Shown here one piece after another: positions 25,877 through 32,901 of a stretch of 64,000 nt of DNA. The position numbers and the translations under genes are program-made. Each line of letters opens with the position of its first letter. Position 1 is the first letter of the stretch. The stretch covers positions 317,737-381,736 of the forward strand of contig NZ_OCND01000003.1 of NCBI RefSeq assembly GCF_900215535.1, written 5' to 3'. This stretch comes from Pseudoxanthomonas wuyuanensis. GTDB lineage: Bacteria > Pseudomonadota > Gammaproteobacteria > Xanthomonadales > Xanthomonadaceae. The notes below the pieces were generated by a model. The model worked only from the letters and a program-made list of their open reading frames with translations, was not told the DNA's origin and ran no database searches.

Positions 25877-27379
25877 ATGGGCGGTGCCGTCGATACGCAA
25901 GCTCCGGGACAGATTCCGGAATTCAAGCAGGTAATGGGCCATCCGCGTCCGCTGTGGATGCTGTTCATGACCGAATTTTGGGAGCGCTTCGCGTTCTACG
26001 GCATGCGCTGGGCGCTGACGCTGTACATCGTGGCCGAATTCTTCCAGGGCGATGCGGCCGGCGAACGCACCGCCAGTGAGCTGTATGGCGCCTACCTGGC
26101 CCTGGTCTACGCCGCGGCGATCTTCGGCGGCTATGTCGCCGACAAACTGATCGGCTACCAGCGTTCGATCCTGATCGGCGCCCTGATCATGGGTGCCGGA
26201 TTGTTCATGATCAGCATACCCAGCCAGACCATGCTCAAGGTTGGCCTGGCGACGGTGATCGTGGGCAATGGCCTGTTCAAGCCGATCATCTCGACCCTGG
26301 TCGGCAAGATCTACGCCAGCGGCGATGTGCGCCGCGATTCGGGTTTCACGATCTTCTACATGGGCATCAACATGGGCGCCTTCGTCGCGCCGCTGTTGAC
26401 CGGCTGGCTGGCCGAGAAGCTTCTGGGCGAGAGCGGAATGCCGGCCTACAAGGTGGTGTTCATCGCCTCGGGCATCGGCATGCTGCTGAGCCTGCTGTGG
26501 TTCTGGTTCGGCCGCGCGCAGTTGAAAGGCGTGGGCATGGTGGCCCCGGAGGCGGCTGGCATCGGACGGGTGCTGCTGGTGCTCGTGGGCGCCGCGATCG
26601 CGGTGCCGTGCATCTATTTCCTGCTGACCATCGATGCGGCCGCGCTGCAGTGGCTGTTGCTGGCGTTGTTTGTCGTACCGGCCATCATGTTGCTGGTGGA
26701 AGGCATCCGCGAAGGCAGCATCGCCCGCGACAAAGTGATTGCGATGCTGCTGATCTTCGGTTTCAACGTGCTGTTCTGGATGTTCTTCGAACAGGCCGGG
26801 AGTTCGTTCAACTTCCTGGCCGACCGCATCGTCAACCGCGATCTGTGGGGTTGGGAATTCCCGGTGGGCTGGTTCCAGTCGGTCAATTCGATCGCCATCA
26901 TCACCCTGGCGCCGTTGCTGGCATGGATCTGGGTGAAGATGGGCAGCAAGAACCCGTCCATCCCGCGCAAGTTCGGACTGGGCCTGATCTTCAACGGACT
27001 GGCGTTCCTGCTGCTGATGTTCGCGCTGTCCAGCCTGGTGGATGCGGAAACGCTGAAGATTCCGTTCTGGACGCTGTTCATGGTTTACGTGATCCAGTCG
27101 GTAGGCGAGCTGTGCCTGTCGCCGATCGGCCTGTCGATGACCACCAAGCTGGCGCCGTCGAAGCTGGCCGGTCTGGCGATGGGCGGCTGGTTCCTGTCGG
27201 TGGCCATCGGCAACAACCTGTCGGGCATCTTTGCCGGCAGCGTCAGCGGCGAAAGCGGCATGACCACCGATTCAGCGTTGGCCGGCTACACCTTCGGCTT
27301 CTGGGCGCTGTTGGGCGCAGGCGTGCTGCTGTTCCTGATTGCCCCGTTGATCCAGAAGCTGATGCACGGGGTTAAGTGA
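25877..27379 (+). CDS. proton-dependent oligopeptide transporter (POT/PTR2 family)
   Basis: 500 residues, with SD AAGGGGGAAA 5 bases before ATG 25877. The POT signature EFWERFAFYGMRWALTLY (ExxER proton-coupling motif) is in TM1, and the second PTR2 motif FTIFYMGINMGAFVAPLLTGWL is in TM5. About 14 hydrophobic segments, including the two extra helices typical of bacterial POTs. It imports di- and tripeptides driven by protons. It stands alone, with its own terminator. Confidence 0.93.
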   Translation: MGGAVDTQAPGQIPEFKQVMGHPRPLWMLFMTEFWERFAFYGMRWALTLYIVAEFFQGDAAGERTASELYGAYLALVYAAAIFGGYVADKLIGYQRSILIGALIMGAGLFMISIPSQTMLKVGLATVIVGNGLFKPIISTLVGKIYASGDVRRDSGFTIFYMGINMGAFVAPLLTGWLAEKLLGESGMPAYKVVFIASGIGMLLSLLWFWFGRAQLKGVGMVAPEAAGIGRVLLVLVGAAIAVPCIYFLLTIDAAALQWLLLALFVVPAIMLLVEGIREGSIARDKVIAMLLIFGFNVLFWMFFEQAGSSFNFLADRIVNRDLWGWEFPVGWFQSVNSIAIITLAPLLAWIWVKMGSKNPSIPRKFGLGLIFNGLAFLLLMFALSSLVDAETLKIPFWTLFMVYVIQSVGELCLSPIGLSMTTKLAPSKLAGLAMGGWFLSVAIGNNLSGIFAGSVSGESGMTTDSALAGYTFGFWALLGAGVLLFLIAPLIQKLMHGVK

Positions 27380-27388
27380 CGTACCGGC

Positions 27389-27413
27389 GCGTGCCCGCCG
27401 CGGGCACGCCTTT
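27389..27413 (+). terminator. terminator of the peptide transporter gene
   Basis: GCGTGCCCG (27389-27397) and CGGGCACGC (27401-27409) form a perfect 9-bp stem with a 3-base loop, followed by CTTT, 9 bases after the stop. Confidence 0.72.
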
Positions 27414-27421
27414 GCCGGCAC

Positions 27422-27515
27422 GTCACCCCGGCGCAAGCCGGGGTCCAGCGGCTTGACCAGCCATGCGGCTGCTGAGAGCTGCGGAACCGTCACCCCGGCG
27501 TAGGCCGGGGTCCAG
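27422..27515. repeat. two copies of a palindromic GTCACCCCGG repeat
   Basis: GTCACCCCGGCGCAAGCCGG at 27422 (running to 27448) and GTCACCCCGGCGTAGGCCGG at 27489 (running to 27515) are near-identical palindromic units (CCCCGGC/GCCGGGG). A partial third start lies at 27530. The run CCTTTGCCGGCACGTCACCC precedes the first and third, giving a direct repeat about 107 bases apart. The 27380-27755 spacer holds no gene. Confidence 0.82.
27453..27478 (+). repeat. 26-base dispersed repeat, copy 2
   Basis: Begins TTGACCAGCCATGCGGCTG and ends CTGAGAG. Lies between the two GTCACCCCGG palindromes. Compare 13013 and 49327. Confidence 0.5.
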
Positions 27516-27689
27516 CCTTTGCCGGCACGTCACCCCGACAGGGCCTGCCCTCGAATGTCGTAGCCGAACCGTCCGAAGCGGCGACTATTTCCGAAGCCGC
27601 TATCCCCAAGAACCCGCAGCAAGAACCAGAGAACGGCGGCAATAGCCGCCGCTTTGGTATCCGCTTCCCCGCCCCGACCCCCGATCTCC

Positions 27690-27747
27690 CAGTCCCCAGT
27701 CCCCCGTCCCGAGTCCCGAGTCCCGAGTCCCGAGTCCCGAGTCCCGG
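27690..27747. repeat. heptanucleotide tandem array (GAGTCCC type)
   Basis: About eight heptamers: AGTCCCC, AGTCCCC, CGTCCC, then five perfect GAGTCCC units and a GG end. It ends 9 bases before the MarR stop codon. Same 7-base period as the arrays at 18187 and 45959. Confidence 0.9.
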
Positions 27748-27755
27748 CCCCCGCC

Positions 27756-28238
27756 TCAATGCGGCTCGGCCATATGCGCAATGCCATCGCTGAGCTTGCG
27801 CATCAGCGCATCCAGTTGCGCCTTCTCCTCGGCGGAAAGATGGGTCAGCAGCCGGCGCTCGCAGGCCAGCGCCATCGGCGCGATTTCGTCGTAGACCGAG
27901 TAGCCGACCTCCGACAGCGTCAGCACCGAACGGCGGCGGTCGTTGCCGTGGGTATCGCGTTCGATCAGGCCGCGGTCGAGCAGGCGGGCGACCGCGCGGC
28001 TGACTGCGACCTTGTCCATCGCCGTGCGCTCGGCCACTTCGCCGGCCGACAGGTCCTTGTAGCGGCCCAATACCGCCATCACCCGCCATTCGGTGATGGC
28101 CAGGCCGAAACGCTGCTCGTACAGGTGGGCGATGGTCTGGCTGACCCGGTTGGACAGCACGCTGAGACGGTAGGGCAGGAAGTGTTCCAGCTCCAGGATG
28201 GCATGTACGTGGTTGGAAGATTCGTCGGTATCGCTCAT
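27756..28238 (-). CDS. MarR-family regulator divergent from hpd
   Basis: 160 residues. Winged-helix MarR fold: dimer helices at the ends, ITEWRVMAVLGRYKDLSAGEVAERTAMDKVAVSRAVARLLDRGLIERDTHGNDRRRSVLTLSEVG (recognition helix then wing with the conserved DxRR). It faces hpd across a 104-base spacer holding a perfect 18-bp palindrome, the usual geometry for a MarR repressor of aromatic breakdown that also represses itself. The ligand is probably a pathway intermediate such as homogentisate or 4-hydroxyphenylpyruvate; that is inference. Confidence 0.9.
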   Translation of the reverse strand: MSDTDESSNHVHAILELEHFLPYRLSVLSNRVSQTIAHLYEQRFGLAITEWRVMAVLGRYKDLSAGEVAERTAMDKVAVSRAVARLLDRGLIERDTHGNDRRRSVLTLSEVGYSVYDEIAPMALACERRLLTHLSAEEKAQLDALMRKLSDGIAHMAEPH

Positions 28239-28285
28239 GGCTGGCCGGTCGTGGAAGGGGGTAATGACGCGGCGCGGCTTGCAAT

Positions 28286-28303
28286 TAGTTTCAGCTGAAA
28301 CTA
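28286..28303. promoter_or_regulatory. 18-bp perfect palindrome, probable MarR operator
   Basis: TAGTTTCAGCTGAAACTA is a perfect palindrome 40 bases before hpd and 48 bases before the MarR gene. Flanking GCTTGC (28278-28283) and GCAAGC (28308-28313) extend the symmetry. The short A/T-containing arms fit MarR-family sites. Confidence 0.78.
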
Positions 28304-28342
28304 TAAAGCAAGCTGTCCGTACGCAAGCCTACGAGGCGCACC

Positions 28343-29437
28343 ATGAGCACACAACCCAACCTGGGCATGCAGGTCACCACCTTCGAAAACCCGATGGGCA
28401 TCGACGGCTTCGAGTTCGTCGAATTCGCCGCCCCGCAGGGCCAGGGCGAACAGCTGCACGACTACTTCCGCAAGCTCGGCTTCACCGCGGTGCTGCGCCA
28501 CAAGGCGCGCCCGATCACCGTGTACCGGCAGGGCGGGGTCAACTTCCTGGTCAATGAGGATCCGGACTCGTTCGCTGCCGAGTTCGCCCGCGCCCATGGC
28601 CCGTCGGCCTGCGGCTTTGCGATCCGCTTCCAGCGTCCTGCCGACGAGGTGTTCGCCACCGTCATCGGCAACGGCGGCCAGGCCATCGAGCGCAAGGCCG
28701 CCAGTCGCGCCGTGCCGGCGCCGGTGGTCAAGGGCATCGGCGACTGCATGCTGTACCTGGTCGATCGCTACGGCGACAAGGGCAGCATCTACGACGCCGA
28801 CTACCTGCCGATTCCCGGCGCCGAGCAGGACCCCAGGGGGTTCGGCCTGACCTTCATCGATCACCTGACCCACAACCTGTATTTCGGCAACATGGCCAAG
28901 TGGTCGGACTACTACGAGCGGCTGTTCAACTTCCGCGAAATCCGCTACTTCGACATCAAGGGCGCCAAGACCGGCCTGCTGTCCAAGGCGATGACCGCTC
29001 CGGACGGCGTGGTGCGCATCCCGCTCAACGAGTCCAGCGACCCGAAATCGCAGATCAACGAATACCTGGACGCGTACAAGGGCGAGGGCATCCAGCACAT
29101 CGCCTGCTTCACCGACGACATCTATTCCACGGTCGAGGCCATGCGCGCGCAGGGCGTGGAATTCCTGGACACGCCGGATGCGTACTTCGAAGTGATCGAT
29201 CAGCGCGTACCCGACCATGGCGAGGACGTGCCGCGGCTGGCGAAGAACAAGATCCTGATCGATGCCGACCCGGAAACGCACAAACGCAAGCTGCTGCAGA
29301 TCTTCACCCAGAACGCTATCGGCCCGATCTTCTTCGAGATCATCCAGCGCAAGGGCAACGAGGGTTTCGGCGAAGGCAATTTCCAGGCGCTGTTCGAAAG
29401 CATCGAGCGCGATCAGATGAAGCGTGGCGTGCTGTAA
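28343..29437 (+). CDS. hpd: 4-hydroxyphenylpyruvate dioxygenase
   Basis: 364 residues. Two VOC halves. Fe(II) ligands: the first His in FIDHLTHNLYFGNM, His in GEGIQHIACFTDDIY, and Glu in PIFFEIIQRKGNEGFGEGNFQALF, which also carries the C-terminal gating helix. It converts 4-hydroxyphenylpyruvate to homogentisate in tyrosine catabolism. It is transcribed away from the MarR gene and upstream of hmgA; the 130-base gap to hmgA contains a REP pair, so cotranscription is possible but not certain. Confidence 0.96.
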   Translation: MSTQPNLGMQVTTFENPMGIDGFEFVEFAAPQGQGEQLHDYFRKLGFTAVLRHKARPITVYRQGGVNFLVNEDPDSFAAEFARAHGPSACGFAIRFQRPADEVFATVIGNGGQAIERKAASRAVPAPVVKGIGDCMLYLVDRYGDKGSIYDADYLPIPGAEQDPRGFGLTFIDHLTHNLYFGNMAKWSDYYERLFNFREIRYFDIKGAKTGLLSKAMTAPDGVVRIPLNESSDPKSQINEYLDAYKGEGIQHIACFTDDIYSTVEAMRAQGVEFLDTPDAYFEVIDQRVPDHGEDVPRLAKNKILIDADPETHKRKLLQIFTQNAIGPIFFEIIQRKGNEGFGEGNFQALFESIERDQMKRGVL

Positions 29438-29448
29438 TCGGCTGGACG

Positions 29449-29559
29449 GTGGGAGCGACGCCAGTCGCGACGCAGAATCCGATTGACTGGATAGAATCCA
29501 TCGTTTCCATTGGCCCGGTCGCGACTGACCCGTGCAGGCATGCCTGCACGACTCCCACA
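29449..29559. repeat. REP pair with altered second arm between hpd and hmgA
   Basis: GGTGGGAGCGACGCCAGTCG at 29449 (to 29472) is a standard arm. The opposite arm, GTCGCGACTG at 29518 to CTCCCAC at 29559, has the central GACG replaced by a perfect 20-base palindrome CGTGCAGGCATGCCTGCACG (29530-29549). Confidence 0.78.
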
Positions 29560-29567
29560 GGTGCAAC

Positions 29568-30857
29568 ATGAAGAGCCACGCCTACCAATCCGGTTTCGGC
29601 AACCACTTCGCCAGCGAGGCGATGGCCGGCACGCTGCCGGTGGGGCAGAACTCGCCGCAGCGGGCGGCGCACGGCCTGTATGCCGAGCAGTTGTCGGGCA
29701 CGGCGTTCACCGCGCCGCGCAGCGAAAACCGGCGCAGCTGGCTGTACCGGATCCGGCCGGCGGCGATGCATTCGCCATTCGAAGCGTTCGACCAGCCGGC
29801 ATTCCATAACGCGTTCGGCGACGGCCCGGTGTCGCCGGACCAACTGCGCTGGTCGCCGCTGCCATTGCCCGGGACGGCCACCGATTTCGTCGATGGCCTG
29901 TTCACGATGGCCGGCAACGGTTCGGCCGAAGGACAGCATGGCATCGGCATCCATCTGTACGCGGCCAACCGTTCGATGCAGGGGCGCTACTTCTACGATG
30001 CCGATGGCGAACTGCTGATCGTGCCGCAGCAGGGCCGGCTGCGCATCGCCACCGAACTGGGCGTGCTGGAGATCGAACCGCAGCAGATTGCGGTAATCCC
30101 GCGTGGCCTGCGTTTCCGCGTGGACCTGCCCGACGGTCCTTCGCGCGGCTACGTCTGCGAGAACTTCGGCACGGCGATGCGGCTGCCGGATCTGGGGCCG
30201 ATCGGCGCCAACGGCCTGGCCAACCCGCGCGATTTCGATACCCCGGTGGCGGCCTACGAGGACATCGAAGGCGAGTTCGAGCTGATCGCCAAGTTCCAGG
30301 GCCATCTGTGGCGTGCGGCCATCGGCCATTCGCCGCTGGATGTGGTCGGCTGGCACGGCAACTATGCGCCGTACCGCTACGACTTGCGCCGCTTCAACAC
30401 CATCGGTTCGATCAGTTTCGATCACCCGGATCCGTCCATCTTCACTGTGTTGACCTCGCCCAGCGACACGCCAGGCACGGCCAACCTGGACTTTGTGATC
30501 TTCCCGCCGCGCTGGCTGGTGGCCCAGCACACCTTCCGCCCGCCGTGGTTCCATCGCAACATCGCCAGCGAGTTCATGGGGCTGGTGCATGGGGAATACG
30601 ACGCCAAGGCCGAGGGTTTCGCCCCGGGCGGCTGCTCGCTGCACAACTGCATGACCGGGCATGGTCCGGATGCGGCCACGTTCGAAAAAGCCAGCCAGGC
30701 CGATCTGTCCCGCCCGGACGTCATCGCGGACACGATGGCTTTCATGTTCGAGACCCGTGCGGTGATCCGTCCGGCGCAGCAAGCGCTCGATGCCGGCCAC
30801 CGGCAGCGCGACTACCAGGCGTGCTGGGCCGGATTGAGGAAGCACTTCCCGGGCTGA
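29568..30857 (+). CDS. hmgA: homogentisate 1,2-dioxygenase
   Basis: 429 residues from ATG 29568; ATG 29532 would start inside the repeat. Opening [26 protein letters not shown] is family-typical. Iron ligands sit in [23 protein letters not shown] (His, Glu) and in [18 protein letters not shown] (His). It opens the homogentisate ring to maleylacetoacetate. The two following enzymes (maleylacetoacetate isomerase and fumarylacetoacetase) are encoded 25 kb away at 55.6-57.3 kb. Confidence 0.96.
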   Translation: MKSHAYQSGFGNHFASEAMAGTLPVGQNSPQRAAHGLYAEQLSGTAFTAPRSENRRSWLYRIRPAAMHSPFEAFDQPAFHNAFGDGPVSPDQLRWSPLPLPGTATDFVDGLFTMAGNGSAEGQHGIGIHLYAANRSMQGRYFYDADGELLIVPQQGRLRIATELGVLEIEPQQIAVIPRGLRFRVDLPDGPSRGYVCENFGTAMRLPDLGPIGANGLANPRDFDTPVAAYEDIEGEFELIAKFQGHLWRAAIGHSPLDVVGWHGNYAPYRYDLRRFNTIGSISFDHPDPSIFTVLTSPSDTPGTANLDFVIFPPRWLVAQHTFRPPWFHRNIASEFMGLVHGEYDAKAEGFAPGGCSLHNCMTGHGPDAATFEKASQADLSRPDVIADTMAFMFETRAVIRPAQQALDAGHRQRDYQACWAGLRKHFPG

Positions 30858-30860
30858 CGG

Positions 30861-30882
30861 GCGCTGCATTCGCAGCGTCTTA
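30861..30882 (+). terminator. hairpin after hmgA
   Basis: CGCTGC-ATTC-GCAGCG (30862-30877) followed by TCTTAA, a few bases after the hmgA stop. Short T content, so a weak intrinsic terminator. Confidence 0.5.
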
Positions 30883-30924
30883 ACGGCCGCAGGGTAGTCT
30901 CCGTTTTTTGTTACGGAGATCTTC

Positions 30925-31545
30925 ATGAAGGTGAAATTGCCCTTCTGCGCCCTGCTGGCCGTTGCCGCGCTGTCTGCCTGCAACCAGCCCGAATCGGCCG
31001 CACCGGCAAAGCCCGCCACCACCGCGTCGATGGCCGAGCCGCCGCCGGTGGATGACACCGCGCCGCCCACGATCCCGGCGGAGCCGCCGGTGGTCTACAG
31101 CCAGGCCAGTTTCCTCGGCTATGGCGACATGAAGCTGGGCAGCACCATCGACGAGGCCAGGGCCGCCTGGGGCGGAGAGCTCGACGGCGCACCGGCCGAA
31201 GGCAGCAGTTGCCACTACCTGACGCCCAAATGGGTGAGCAAGCCGTCGGATTTCGCCTTCATGATGGAAGACGGCAGGTTTGTTCGCTACGACGTGGGCA
31301 CCGACAAGGAAATCGCCCCGGGCGGCGGCCGGGTCGGCATGAGCGCGGAAGAACTGCAGAAGATGTACGGCGGAGCGTTGGAGTCGGCGCCGCACAAATA
31401 TGTCGAAGGCGGCCAGTACCTGTCCATCGACGCCAGCGGGGTGGCGCCGACCAAGCTGGTCTTCGAGGTCGACGCCGACGGCAAGGTCAGCGCCTGGCGG
31501 GTGGGCCTGTTGCCGCAGGCCGATTACGTGGAAGGTTGTTCCTGA
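30925..31545 (+). CDS. lipoprotein of unknown function
   Basis: 206 residues. Lipoprotein signal with lipobox LSAC at the end of MKVKLPFCALLAVAALSAC, then a Pro/Ala/Thr-rich linker (20-55), then a globular domain: LGYGDMKLGSTIDEARAAWGGEL, SSCHYLTPKW, FAFMMEDGRFVRYDVG, GVGMSAEELQKMYGG-type spacing, ending KVSAWRVGLLPQADYVEGCS. The repeated pattern (helix after a GDMKLGST/GRVGMSAEE turn) is that of a small periplasmic fold common in xanthomonad hypothetical proteins. SD GGAG lies at normal distance. Confidence 0.76.
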   Translation: MKVKLPFCALLAVAALSACNQPESAAPAKPATTASMAEPPPVDDTAPPTIPAEPPVVYSQASFLGYGDMKLGSTIDEARAAWGGELDGAPAEGSSCHYLTPKWVSKPSDFAFMMEDGRFVRYDVGTDKEIAPGGGRVGMSAEELQKMYGGALESAPHKYVEGGQYLSIDASGVAPTKLVFEVDADGKVSAWRVGLLPQADYVEGCS

Positions 31546-31733
31546 GCACCTGTCCGGGCGCTGCAGCAAGCGCTGCCGCAGGATATGGGTACCCGCACGC
31601 GCGCCGCGCCGGATGGCGAGCGCAGCAAGATGGTCGGGCAGGTTCCGAGCCAGGCCCGGCGCGCCGGCAGGACATGCTGGTATGGGACGCGCTGGCATAG
31701 AATCGGCGGACGGCCGATAGCGGAGGGACGGTG

Positions 31734-32684
31734 ATGCTGGAAGCGTGGGGATACTTCTTGCTGGGCCTGGTGCTGCTGGCGCTGGGCGGCGATTCCATCG
31801 TCAAAGGCGCTTCGGGCCTGGCGCAGAAGTTCGGCGCGTCGCCTTTCGTCGCCGGCCTGCTGTTGATCGCCTTCGGCACCTCGTTGCCGGAACTGGCGGT
31901 CAATGCGCGTGCGGTCTGGGTGGGTGCGCAGGATCTGGCGCTGGGTAATGCCGTTGGCAGCAATATCGTCAACCTGGGACTGACGCTGGGGGCTGCGGCG
32001 CTGGCCGCGCCGGTGCTGGTGCGGCTGCGGTTGTTGTCGCCGTTGCTGGTGTTGCTGGCGGTGGCGACGCTGGCGCTGATCGCATTCGGTCTGGACGGGG
32101 TGATCGGCCGGATCGAAGGCGCCGTGCTGTTGCTGGGGTTTGCGGCGATGCTGGCGTTCGTGCTGGCGCGCGCGCGCCATGAGCCGGCGGACGTGCAGGC
32201 GGGCGTCATCGCCTACGCCAGCACGCGGGTGGTTCTGTGGATGAATCTGCTGCGGTTTGCGGTGGCTGCGGGGTTGCTGTATTTCGGCGCCAAGTTCGTG
32301 GTGCAGGGCGCACCGATGATCGGCGCGCAGTGGGGCCTGTCGCCGTTGCTGGTGGGCCTGCTGCCGGTGGCCATCGGGACCGCGCTGCCGGAAGTGGCCG
32401 CTGCCATCGCGGCGGCGCGGCGCGGCCAGGGCGACATGGTGGCCGGCCATGTCATCGGCTCCAGCCTGTTCAACCTGTTGGTGGTGGTAGGCGGCATGGC
32501 CGCGTTCCGGCCGCTGCCGCTGCCGCAGTCGTTCGTGCGGCTGGAACTGCCGGCCGCGATCGCGTTCGTGCTGGTGCTGTATCCGCTGTTGCGCGGCGAC
32601 CTGCGCATCAGCCGCAATGAAGGCAGCGTGCTGCTGCTGGCATTCCTGGGCTGGGTGGCGTTGGAACTGTTGTTGCTGACGTAA
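31734..32684 (+). CDS. calcium/sodium (cation) antiporter, YrbG type
   Basis: 316 residues from ATG 31734 (GTG 31731 is possible), SD GGAGGG. Ten hydrophobic segments in two inverted halves, each with the alpha-repeat motif of the CaCA superfamily: GTSLPELAVNARAVWVGAQDLALGNAVGSNIVNLGL and GTALPEVAAAIAAARRGQGDMVAGHVIGSSLFNLLVV. Acidic ion-binding residues E are kept in both. It exchanges Ca2+ or another cation for Na+/H+ at the inner membrane. Confidence 0.9.
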   Translation: MLEAWGYFLLGLVLLALGGDSIVKGASGLAQKFGASPFVAGLLLIAFGTSLPELAVNARAVWVGAQDLALGNAVGSNIVNLGLTLGAAALAAPVLVRLRLLSPLLVLLAVATLALIAFGLDGVIGRIEGAVLLLGFAAMLAFVLARARHEPADVQAGVIAYASTRVVLWMNLLRFAVAAGLLYFGAKFVVQGAPMIGAQWGLSPLLVGLLPVAIGTALPEVAAAIAAARRGQGDMVAGHVIGSSLFNLLVVVGGMAAFRPLPLPQSFVRLELPAAIAFVLVLYPLLRGDLRISRNEGSVLLLAFLGWVALELLLLT

Positions 32685-32901
32685 GCGAGGCCCGGCGCGG
32701 CGGACACATCACGGCGCCACACCCTGTTGCCTTTGAATAGGCCCTTAGGCGTAGCGGCACGGTCCGGTCCGGGATAAGTGCTTGATCCGGCATTGTTCCG
32801 CGGCCGCGAGGGCGGCCGCGCGACCGAACCGGTTTTCACAGCCTGTTAAACTCCCGGGGTTGCTCGCGAATCACGCATTCCCTGCAAGAAGAAGGCTGTT
32901 G

